Source of the DNA: Norana najaformis
Lineage: Eukaryota > Annelida > Clitellata > Crassiclitellata > Hormogastridae
Direction: 5' to 3'
DNA length: 64,000 bases
Assembly (NCBI GenBank): GCA_964023275.1
Contig: OZ029918.1
Location: forward strand, 32,793,739-32,857,738
The translations under genes were made by a program, and so were the position numbers. The stretch's first letter is position 1. Every line of letters starts with the position of its first letter. Shown here piece by piece: positions 23,531 through 44,227 of the stretch. Under the pieces are notes generated by a model. It had not been told where the DNA came from, searched no databases, and was given only the letters and a program-made list of their open reading frames with translations.

Positions 23531-23845
23531 CCATGGCTACATCTCGGGGCTAGCATTCTCTTCTTTTCTCCTCTTCTTCTCTACTTCTCCTTTTCTTTCT
23601 TTCTCTTCTTCTCATCTTCTCTCCTTCTATTCTTCTAGCACCTTTGTGTTTATGTTACGTTTATGCTATGCTTATTCTGTGTTATACTGTGTTTATGCTA
23701 TGTCATGTTACGTTTATTCTATGTTATGTTCATGTTATGTTTATGCTATGTTATGCTTATATGTATGTTATGTTATATTATGCTTATGCTGTGTTATGTT
23801 ATGTGTTTGCTATGATATGCGATGTTATGTTATGCTAAAATTTCC
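23530..23845 (+). repeat. Polypyrimidine tract then TATGTTATG repeats
   Basis: 23560-23640 is a CTTCTT/TCTCC-rich tract. 23645-23835 is a degenerate repeat of TTATGCTATGT and TTATGTTATG. The open frames here read as Tyr/Val/Leu/Cys-rich nonsense typical of repeats. Confidence 0.85.
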
Positions 23846-24179
23846 AGCTACACGATTAGGGGCCTAAATTATTTAATCATCCGAGTTCCGCCCCACATAA
23901 ACCACAATAAATTTGCCTGGAAAACTGTTATGTAACTGTTGGAGGTAACTTGCTTCCCTCCGCTAAACGTAGAGAACACTGGCAAAAGTAACACACAAGC
24001 CTAACAGTTAATTGCATAATGCTTACTTGCGGTAAGAGCAACGAGAATCACGGCTGTCTTCATATTACTTCTGTATAGGCCTACTTCTGTATGTAGATAA
24101 AAGTTCTACGAAGAAAACGATCCTGAAAAGTAAGAGAGCATACGAATTCGTTTTACTTCAGTTCTATAATTTATAATGT

Positions 24180-24490
24180 ATGGAAGTAATCGTAATCGTA
24201 ATCTCGATATTTCTACAGCGTTCAACGAAAGCTAAGTCGCGGGAACCAGCTTATTCACAGGCGCTCAGTCAAAACAAAATCGATAGGCAAAAGGGTCAAG
24301 ATCCAGGAGTCAGGCACTCAGACAGTCGGAGGGCTACGGTGGATGCTGTTTGAAATTGAAGCGAGAAGAGAGATAAGGGGAAGAGGAAGAATCAGTATAA
24401 GATTTCTGGAAAAGAAGTGTTTTCAGTCTTGAGTGAAAGACCTGCGCAGAAACTGAAAGAGGTGAAGTGTTGGTGAGTTCGTATGATTGA
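24180..24490 (-). mobile_element. CR1/L2-like LINE 3' end, family A
   Basis: The reverse complement starts with a frame giving LSLKTENTSFPEI (ORF C-terminus), passes through a C/T-rich stretch and ends with the full family A tail (CCTATCGATTTTGTTTTGAC to ATTACGATTACGAT). It aligns with the plus-strand copy at 48.3-48.9 kb. Confidence 0.8.
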
Positions 24491-25084
24491 CCAGACAACT
24501 GTCTCAATCGTAATCGTAAAATTGAAACTGCTCAAGAACTCTTTAAAACCTAAGCGCGGGGCACCAGCTTATCCTAGATTGTTTTTGGAATAGGGAAGGT
24601 GTAAGCCCAAAACCGTTTTCGGGTTAAGGGTCTCTCAAGTTTAACGCAAACATTTAAATGAGTTGGAAAAATTCATCTGGAATTGAAACTTGAATTGGGC
24701 GTGGCTGTAAATCACTGTGCTCACCCCGAAAGATATAAAGGTAGGATTTTATGTTTAGGCTACTAGGAAATAGGCCTACTCAGCCAGCATGTCCATAGAT
24801 ATCTGTGACATTAAAACGCGAGATGTCCACTGTAAGTCTTGCCAATAGAGACCTAGTTATCCGATGTGATGTCTTTCAACTGATTTTGAGTGTACTTTAA
24901 ATTATATCATTAACCTACTGATTATATGATTAACCACCAATTTTGGCTGTACCATTCCAGTGTATAGTTACAAAAATAATAAGATACGTTGGAGGCCTTT
25001 TCTGTATGTGAGGCCTAGACCTAATGGCCCTGCTGCCCCCTGTGATAGGCCGTGCTGACTCGTACTGCGACATCCGAGTTACAC

Positions 25085-25290
25085 TTTGCATGTTACGATA
25101 GCAAACAAAGTCATCTTTAGATTAGATAAGAAGACAATATGATGCCTATTTCAAACATGCCATGATGGAAGGCATAGTCGTCCTTAGAGATTAGATAAGA
25201 AGCCGATGCCAATTCCACACATGTTACGATAGGAGACATCGTTAGACGATAGAAAAATCGGATGCCAATTTACAACGACTGTGTTCTGCA
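25085..25290 (+). repeat. Three diverged tandem copies of about 70 bp
   Basis: CATGTTACGATAG, TTAGATTAGATAAGAAG and GATGCCAATTT recur in the same order three times (near 25089, 25158 and 25226). No open frame spans them. Confidence 0.75.
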
Positions 25291-25739
25291 ACACTTATCT
25301 ACGAAGTCTGTTATCTCGCTATCTGTATTCACATGAAAGGAATACGTTCAGCGCAATACAGTAAGTCGAAGATGCCTGCGCTGCTAAGTCCTCACCTGCC
25401 TGTAGCTTCTTCCTTTTCTGCTGCAGATGTCACGAAGATCTCCTCTTTCTGGAGGTACCTGTAAGAGAACGACTTCTCAACTAATGAGCGGTTCAGAAAG
25501 ACACGGACTTATATGTGCCACGGATTAAGAAGCGCACTCACACGTACCATATTTACCTCATTTATGCATACCCCATACATACCTCATCTAAGGGCCTCTA
25601 TATCCCCTTTTGTACCAGGGTCTCTACCCATCAGTTCCCCTGGTAACGCCAGCCCCACTCGAAGGAGAACTATGAGGTCACGGATGAGGGAGAGACCAAA
25701 TCCGAGAGGTATGAATGAGAGCGCATACCACATAGGCCT

Positions 25740-25870
25740 ACATACATCCATGATAAATACATGCATATCACACAGGCCTACATACATACATATATAAGCC
25801 TACATACCCACATACATGCAAGCCTACATTCATACATAGACCTACATACGTAAATTTGGCCTACATTAGA
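25740..25870 (+). repeat. GCCTACATAC-type microsatellite
   Basis: AGGCCTACATACATAC and variants recur about every 20-30 bp. This is one of several places in the window rich in the word TAGGCCTA. Confidence 0.7.
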
Positions 25871-26186
25871 AGTAACCTATTTGTATTAGTTTATACAAGC
25901 TTGAACACGTTTCATTTCGATATTTCCAAGATTTCACGATGGTCCATTTTTCTTGCGACGAAAAGCAAACTTTCTCCATTTTGCCTGCTCGCAAATAGAT
26001 TGTTAATCTTCACGCTTTCCAGCATGTTTGGACATAGACTTCGTTCGCTATTTGTCTGTAAGTCTTAAATGTCTTCTTGATCCTGAAATGCAAATTAAAA
26101 GGTTCCCCAATATCCCTAGAACTGGGCTTAAGTGTCAAGCCATTCATACCGATAGACAACCTGGCATTGTGCCCTGGGGGGGGGGA

Positions 26187-26470
26187 GTTCTGATGGTCAA
26201 TGCGTGTCTATATGACTTCAGTAAGCTCACGTTCAGGGTCAAGTCTAAACAAGTTCTCAATGCCTGATTATCAAAAGGCTAAATACAATGAATAAATGTT
26301 TAATTGGAGCTGCTTGAAGCCAACAAGAGGTTCTGATGGTCAGTGCATGTCTATATGACTTGACTAAGCGCTCGTTTGTGGTCAAATTTATAAAGATCTG
26401 CAATGAATGATTGACAGAAGGATAAATACGACGAATTAATGTTTAATTGGCGCTGTTTGAAGTCAGTGGT
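26187..26470 (+). repeat. Tandem duplication with 143-bp period
   Basis: GTTCTGATGGTCAATGCGTG at 26187 recurs as GTTCTGATGGTCAGTGCATG at 26330. Both copies run to TTAATTGG(A/C)GCTG and differ by roughly a fifth of positions by eye. No gene is recognised here. Confidence 0.8.
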
Positions 26471-26609
26471 CGTCAACAGAATCAAGTTCCATCCACTAAA
26501 GTCGAAGTATTTGCGATAGTGTTTCTTCCAATTTGTTGTCACGGCGAGTAGCTGCGAAGGGAGACGACGATGTTTGTTGAAGACGGGCAGCGTTGATGCT
26601 GATGACTCA

Positions 26610-26800
26610 TGTATTAGTTCTGCATTTATTAGGCGCCACTATCTAATGACTTAGCATCAATCGATGGTGCCGAGAAATTGTGAGTTAAGGACTTGCTCAA
26701 GGTCCCTACACAGTAACCGTCTCGGAGGAGACTCGAACCCGTACTCTCCGCGTTACAAGCCGAGCGCTCTCTCCAGTATGCTACCGTGCCCCCCATGTAA
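26610..26800 (-). mobile_element. tRNA-derived SINE, CATTTATTAGGCGCC family
   Basis: The plus strand reads CTGCATTTATTAGGCGCC, then AGGACTTGCTCAAGGTCC, then GGAGACTCGAACCCGTACTC, which is a reverse-oriented tRNA B box, and ends near GCTACCGTGCCCCCC. So the element lies on the minus strand with its tRNA head at the right. Confidence 0.7.
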
Positions 26801-27034
26801 AATGGGTAACACTCAGGTTGGTCAAACAAGTGGAAAACTTGCGATCGACGCCATTAGGCTTTGAGCTCATGGACTTAAGGAAGGAAGGATTTGCGATATG
26901 AACAGTTAGGAGGGTAATATTTAAAATCGTTCCTTTGTTCCAGTTTACAGCGACACGTTTAGTCTGTGGAGTCACGCGACGTCTGAGTATGCCAAGTCCA
27001 CCTACGACTGTCTGACTGTCGATCTCTTTGTCTG

Positions 27035-27250
27035 TCTTCTTACACATACATGCGTACATACATGCATGTATGCATACATTCATATATGAGTACATACATA
27101 CATGCATACGTATATACGTACATACATGCGAACATTATACATACATGCGTACGCACATACTTACGCACACTCATGCATGGATATATCCATCCATCCTTCC
27201 ATCAATCCGTCCAAGCATATACAGGCCTACATATATTCATACTCTATACC
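27035..27250 (+). repeat. CATA/CATG microsatellite
   Basis: Degenerate ACATACATGCATA repeats, grading into CCATCCATC near 27185. All frames opened here (Tyr/Ile/His-rich) are artefacts. Confidence 0.85.
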
Positions 27251-27569
27251 ATTTAACTCCTCGTCTCTGCGCATGCCCGCCATCTTCAGCTGCAGCAGCA
27301 ACTTCACATGCATACATCAAGAATCTTCCTCCTTCTCCTTCTCCTCTTCAGCCTACGCTGTGTCCCTAGTGCCGAATCTCTAGAGCCTATGTTAAAGGTG
27401 TCGACTTAATTAAATTAATTATTTTAATTATTTAGGCCTGATAGAATACTTATATAAGCAAACAAGTTATTAGGCTGGAGTGAATCGCTACAGTCTTCTT
27501 GTGCTCACTATCGTTGGCTTTAAATACTCACGACCAATCGATACAGCTAAAGATTATTAAGTCGTCACC

Positions 27570-27675
27570 TTGATGATGATGATGATCATCATCATCAATA
27601 TCATCATCATCAGCTTCTTCTTCATCTTCATCATCATCAGCCATCATCATCAGTAGCAGCAGCAGCAGCATTTGC
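27570..27675 (+). repeat. ATC/ATG trinucleotide tract
   Basis: GATGATGATGATCATCATCATC is followed by TCATCATCAGC and CAGCAGCAGCAGC runs. The acidic minus-strand frame here comes from the repeat. Confidence 0.85.
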
Positions 27676-28338
27676 TGCAGCAGAAGACAAGACAGACATG
27701 TCTCAACTAGCATGACCATTGCCAGCCACGGCTGCTGCTCGCAGTCATCATTTGGTCATGGAAGACCGCACAAAGCAGTGGGCAGGCATGCAGGTCGATC
27801 GTTCCATCAGACTGACGGTCGACAGGCACTGCTCATCCGTATAGACCTACCTGCTGCAACTCACATCTAGCAGGCGGAAGGAAAATCGCGTTGACGCTTG
27901 TTTGCATCACTCTGTTTAACAGACATAGGAATCTCAATGTCGTAAAAACGTAATAAATAAATGTTAGCCACACATTTGAGACATAAATTGGCCTATTTTA
28001 GTGCTATTAGACATCTCTAATACGGATATTTTGGTTTATTCTTGTGGATTTTTAGCGACTACATTGTCCATCGCGCCTGGTTTCGTAAAAACGTAATGGG
28101 CAATATTGGCCACATATTTTAGAAATAATTACATCTATTTTAGTACTATTAGACGTATTTTAGCAACGTTAGGCATGTTAAGTTTAATCTGGTGGATCTG
28201 ATATCGATTGAACTGCGAATCTCGTTCGCAGTCTCACTTGGAAGCGAACCTCGTTAGCGATCTCCCTTGCACTAAGTAAGCTGTTGAATTCTGACATTTT
28301 CTTTCGGAAAAGCCAGAAAGGAAATGGTTCAAAACTAA

Positions 28339-29145
28339 ACGGACACGGTTCAAAAGGAAGTGCAAAATCGAGACGTGGATTGTGGTCAAGAGAGTAAACT
28401 AATAGACCATGACGACAATCACCTGGACCGTGACACCAATCAACTGCACAAAGGGAATAACCAACTGAACCGTGGCGCCAATCAAGTGGACCGTAACGAC
28501 ATTCAACAGGACCATTACGCCAACCAGCAGAATAAACAAATGGACCAAGAGAAAAAACAACTGGACCATGACGCCAATCGACTGGATCAAAGGTATAAAC
28601 AAATTAACCAAGATAATAAACAACTGGACCATGACTCCGATCATCTGCACCATGACGACATTCGTCTGAACGAAGGGAATAAACTGAACCATGAAGCCAG
28701 TCAAATGGACCAAGCAGTGGACCAAATGGAACTTGCGTTTAATACACCACACCACGAAACCAACGATTCAGTAAGAACCGTCTCTTCTTGTCCGACTTCC
28801 GATGGTTCAGTACCGGAAGCGACGACCTTGATACAACGGGCAAGATCAAGGACCGGAAGCCGTCGAGACGGTAAGACTTCCGTTTCCGGTGTGATTCCGG
28901 CTAAGAAGCGCCGACCGAAGATCCGATACAAGGGCGTCTGCGCCTACTACGCCTGCTACTTCATATTTCTGGCGGCAATCGGGTTTCTCTTCCTCGGTAC
29001 TCTGCTTCTCCTGCACTTCCTGCGATGCCTGGCTTTCGACGAAGGACCACTCTACGCCTGTTTCGTCGATCTCCACTTGGGCCCTGATGCGTCCAAGTCC
29101 CACCGGTCCATGTGGAAACCCAGGACTGCTCGTGGACCAGCCTAG
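28339..29145 (+). CDS. Unrecognised protein: 7-residue repeats plus one membrane helix
   Basis: An open frame of 269 codons ends at TAG 29143-29145. Residues up to about 130 form some 17 repeats of seven residues of the type NQLDxDx (LDHDANR, INQDNKQ, LHHDDIR), with Leu/Ile/Met/Val at one fixed position and Asn/Gln/Asp elsewhere. A Ser/Thr- and Arg-rich part then leads to AKKRRPKIRYK, a hydrophobic stretch of about 30 residues (FIFLAAIGFLFLGTLLLLHF) and a short tail. This suggests a single-pass protein with a polar repeat domain. The only upstream in-frame ATG (28324) is followed by a TAA after four codons; the first ATG inside the frame is 28540, giving 201 aa. Codon use after the repeats is C-rich at third positions, which favours real coding. 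An upstream exon or a pseudogene is possible. No homologue recognised. Confidence 0.5.
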   Translation, partial: TDTVQKEVQNRDVDCGQESKLIDHDDNHLDRDTNQLHKGNNQLNRGANQVDRNDIQQDHYANQQNKQMDQEKKQLDHDANRLDQRYKQINQDNKQLDHDSDHLHHDDIRLNEGNKLNHEASQMDQAVDQMELAFNTPHHETNDSVRTVSSCPTSDGSVPEATTLIQRARSRTGSRRDGKTSVSGVIPAKKRRPKIRYKGVCAYYACYFIFLAAIGFLFLGTLLLLHFLRCLAFDEGPLYACFVDLHLGPDASKSHRSMWKPRTARGPA

Positions 29146-31996
29146 AACCCAAGACCAATGAGCCCAGGGCCCCGAGATAGTCACGTACATTCGCCGGGGC
29201 ACTGATGGCCCCAATGGTGCAAACTGACGGCCGGCTAAAGGCCCAATGTGGACCCAACCAACGTGACTATCATGCTCACTGATGGATCCATCTAGAAGCC
29301 AAGAACAATAGTCTGACGCTCAAGAATCTTAAAACCCAGTATCACAATTCAAAAGAGAAATTATCCAACGACAATTGTACACAGTGTAATGGTCCTAACA
29401 GAGATGAGTGAACGTTACAGAATTAAAAATTGCATCTAACAATGTCTGATGTTCCAGCTGCTGTTGTAACTTTTGTTTCTTATGGATTGCTCACACCCAG
29501 TGTAAACAAGAAAAAACAAATAAACAGAGAACTAAAGAAAGTCTTAAGGTAATCACCATCTTAAGAATTAGTTACTCAATAAGAAATTATACAATAAACT
29601 TAATAACAAAGACGAGTATGAAAGCAAATATGATAACCATCATCTGAAGGATGGTGAATGTCGTACATTAATCCACTACGAGTTCTGGTCAGCATCTGTG
29701 GCAAGTAAACAGAGAGATATTCATGCAAAAATAATAACACAATCTTGTTGCTGTTTGTGACAATTCGTAAACAAACTACTGAAAGTAGAACTATAGGCCC
29801 ATTTAAATTCCAGCACCACCTATTCTGGGTAACAATCCCCATTAGTTGTTTTGGGGCCTCAGAAAAGCACTGAAGAAAAAACAGACTTTCTGATGTCTTT
29901 TATCATTCCATCAAGAAAACATACCAACACACAATGTACAGAAACATATGCACACTGTTCTTTTGGGACTTCAATTCCATCCAATGTAAGGCTTATTAAC
30001 CCATATCGTTCCACATTCAAAAAGTCATTAATAGCAAATTAATACTAAATTAGTAATTATGTCATGCCGGCCAATGCTCTTACAAATTATACACAAAAAA
30101 GATCATTTCACATACACATATATTTATATACATGTAGCTATTTATAAATAGACATTATATATGTATAATATAGACATACACATATAGGTATTTATACTAA
30201 ATGAAGAGAAAGCTGCATATAAAATCAAATGTGGAATGAACGGAAGCTTAGAATCAAAGAAAATCTTTTAAATTAAACATAGTGCCAAATCAGTAGCATT
30301 CTGGCTATCGACAAATCACATTTCCATGGAAACCATTTTCCACACATCTGATCCTGTCAACCTGTTCGGTAAAAATTGCTAAGCAACCAAGTTGAGTCCG
30401 GCATTGAAATCTCCATGCATTTTGGTCTTTAAACTAAGACACACAAAAGTACTGATGTGCTCCAAATGGATAGTTACATACCACTTTTTAGAAGCCTCTC
30501 TAAACATTGTAACAGTTCAATCATTAAATTACAGTTATTACATGTAAATACAAAGCAGTGAAAAATTCAGGTAATTTCAAGGGCCATGTCATTAACAGCT
30601 GTCATTTGTTGATGATCCACAAAATTAAAAGCTGTACAGCAAAGCCGTTCACAACCAAATGTGGCAGAGAAATAACAATAATAATAATAATAATGCACTG
30701 AAGCCACCTTAATAGCACATATCTGTGTTGTAAATACAAATCTATTTATTTCAAATGCTAATTACTAATAATTAATTAACCAGAAACCAAGGTGCAAACG
30801 AATGACAGAATGATGTAATTAAAAAAAGTGGTCGGAAACGTGGATCCCAAATTCAGCTTTAGAACATAACCCAATAAAGGCAGGATTTCCTACGGCACTC
30901 AAAGGTAGCATTATAATTCCAGCTTAATAATGAGAAAAATGAGAAATAACAATAAATAAACGACAATAAAAATAATAATATCAGAACCTCTTTAACAGAA
31001 ACAGTAGGACCATTGCAATCATTCATTTTACATCTTCAACATTTGGCTCTAAACACAACAAATTCCACACTGAAAATCTCAGACAATAATTGAATTTAAT
31101 TAGCCACTCATCACCCATAAAATAGCACAGTGCCAAAAAAGTGCCTGCGTCTTTAACAAGATTCCAGACACATTATCTCCGGATTCAATACAAAAAGCCC
31201 CAGTTCAGCCCAACAAACTCTGCCAAAAATCCTAGCCAAATCCTTCGATGACTGCTACGCAAAACAGCATTGGTATGTACACATACATCCATACATGACA
31301 AGATACATATGCTTACGTAACTGAGCATTTACATAGAGCCTTGGAAAACCTCTCAAGCACCAGCCTAAAATCGACATCTGTCACATTCCTCCACAAACCA
31401 AAAATCATACTGGACCGGTAAACTGTTTTCACCCGTCACCTCAAAAACTACATCACAACCCATGAGAAAAAGTCTTTTACATTCACAGACAGTAAAATTC
31501 ATCAGCTGAAAATCCCAACAAAAACCAACATAAAATGAAACACAGTTCTCATCAAGTGATGTAAGAAAACAGCAATTACGTTGCATCGACTGAACATGTT
31601 GTGGGCACTTGGCGATACAGAAAGCAACAGGCCTGGAAGGTCACAAAGCAGCAGGCCTGGAAGGTCTGACTCAAGCACCTAACAAGCCACAAGTAAAATA
31701 CAAAAAGTCGTATTTCGACAATAAATTAAACACTGTAAAGTCAAATTTCTGGAAATTACTTTTACACATCTGCCACTCAGAATCAAATTACCAGAATTGT
31801 TGCAGGCAACGATATGGATTTATTCATTGCAGACTGCATGCGTAAAGTCTCGTAATCTGAATCAGAACGTTACGACTTATGGACGACAGGACAGTATGCA
31901 ATTTACAATTCGTAATTTTTCTAGCATGCGTAAATTCCGCTGTACACTTGAGACTAAAGACTGTACAATAAGACAGATCTTGAGACTAGATGGCGC
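29146..31996. other. Gene-less AT-rich stretch; part probably ICA1 3' UTR
   Basis: No domain-bearing ORF was seen on either strand. TATATA/ACATA tracts lie near 30110-30190, and short TAA repeats near 30670. The right end should include the ICA1 3' UTR, which runs leftwards from 31996; its polyadenylation site was not identified with confidence. Confidence 0.4.
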
Positions 31997-42556
<10,560 letters not shown>

Positions 42557-44227
42557 AGTGTTACAGATGAAAGCAGCAGAAGAAACTGTAGAAAAACATA
42601 CACAAATTCATTTGGATATGTATAACACATTTTCACTTTGAGATAATGGCCATTAGCTGTTATACTTTTCTGAAAAGGAAACGTATTCCATATAAAGTTG
42701 TACATTCTCTTCACTCTCATACACAGATGATCAGAAACAGGGTCTGAAGTTACATATGTGAAAAGATGCTAGAGCCTAACAAAATTTGTTAACCTGCAGA
42801 TGAACGAAGTTTGTAAGTTTCTGTGAACCAAATAAAGCCACCACTGATTACACTCAGTCCTGAAGGTAAATCACAGTCAGCTAATAAGCTAGATATTTTG
42901 ACTGGACATTTTAGAGTACTAAACATTTTGTAATATCTTTCTGCTTGCAGAGTTCTGAACACCATGCTTTTGGACAAGATGTACTGGACCATCTTCCTGA
43001 AACAGTTTTCTTCTGAAAAGCCGAACTGTTCTGCCTGATGCAGCAACAAACGCCGTTAAAACCCACCCATCTGATGCCACCCTGGATACAACACAAACGG
43101 CGCTACATTAAGTGGCTAATGGGTAACCTAAACAAACAGTAACCGCCAATCGCATCTCTAAAAATAAAACGGCAAACCGGACAATTAGCTTTAAGCATGT
43201 TAAAGTCTCAATCAGTGACAACTAGGTCAAACTTTTCTAGCGCCAGCCAGTGGTTACTTAAGTGGCTTACACAATATGTCAAACAGCTGAGGTGTCGCAG
43301 AGCTCAAACGCCTTTACCTATGCGCGGTCAACAATCAAATATTCCAAGAAAAACAGGGTTTTAAAATGCAAAAATTACTCGGCACCCGGTAAGACGATCA
43401 AGACTTGAAGCATTCAAGGAAAAAATTACCGTGAATTCTGACCCAGAAGATAATTCTTGTCAGACGTAAGCTACTATAAAACTTCCGGTCAAAATGTTCA
43501 ATTGGGTGTCTCAGACATTTTGTCCATGTCGAATTACTTTCTCCAGACTAAACTCAAATAGACATCGTCCACGATTATTAAAGCAAATTTAAATTCATCG
43601 TTTCATTTTATTGCTCCACAAAAGAAACAACAGCATAAGACATATTACATAAAAAATTCATGTGGGATACAACAGAAAGAATATGTTCCGCTTATTTGGG
43701 ACGCCTACGTCACATGGAATGATATTGAAATGACAAATAATCAATTTAACTGGCCTATAGTCCAGCTGGACTTGAGCAGAATATCATTAGTAAGTTAATT
43801 TTATATCTTAATAACCATAGTCAAATGAACAGCAGCCAAATGTAGACTGCAGGCCACTCGCTGTACAGGTGAGACTCATAACACAACGGAAAACTCAATA
43901 ATAAATGCAACCGCGTCATATTTGAAACAAAAATGTGCTACGCATGGCGCTTTTACTGGGGATTATCAGCGTAGCTATGAAGATTTTCATTTGTGAAAAT
44001 TTTGGAAGCTGAATGACAGTAAGTTCAAGGGCGCGAAGCGCCCGTAGGTAACCCAAACTTCCTTCTTAACACAAAAGAGCAATGACCAAAACACCGACTT
44101 TAAAAACCAATACCGACTCAGCTCAGCTGTATACAGCCTCAAACTTATTGTCATTCTACTTTCAAATTAATAGGCCTAACGAGTAAACTGTGGACCACAT
44201 TCATTCCAGCAAGAGGAATGCCGTTAG
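42557..44227. other. ICA1 upstream region; unexplained minus-strand frame
   Basis: It holds the presumed ICA1 5' UTR and promoter. A minus-strand frame of 87 codons at 42789-43049, open further upstream in another frame, has no recognised domain. No core-promoter motif is clear. 43.2-44.2 kb looks like plain AT-rich intergenic DNA. Confidence 0.3.

Noticed and set aside
27528-27719. Asp/Glu-rich minus frame
   Set aside because: It is the translation of ATC/ATG trinucleotide repeats.
28399-28755. 118-codon Val/Leu-rich minus frame
   Set aside because: Mirror of the 21-bp coding repeat of the plus-strand ORF; the plus frame is longer and continues into unique, coding-like sequence.
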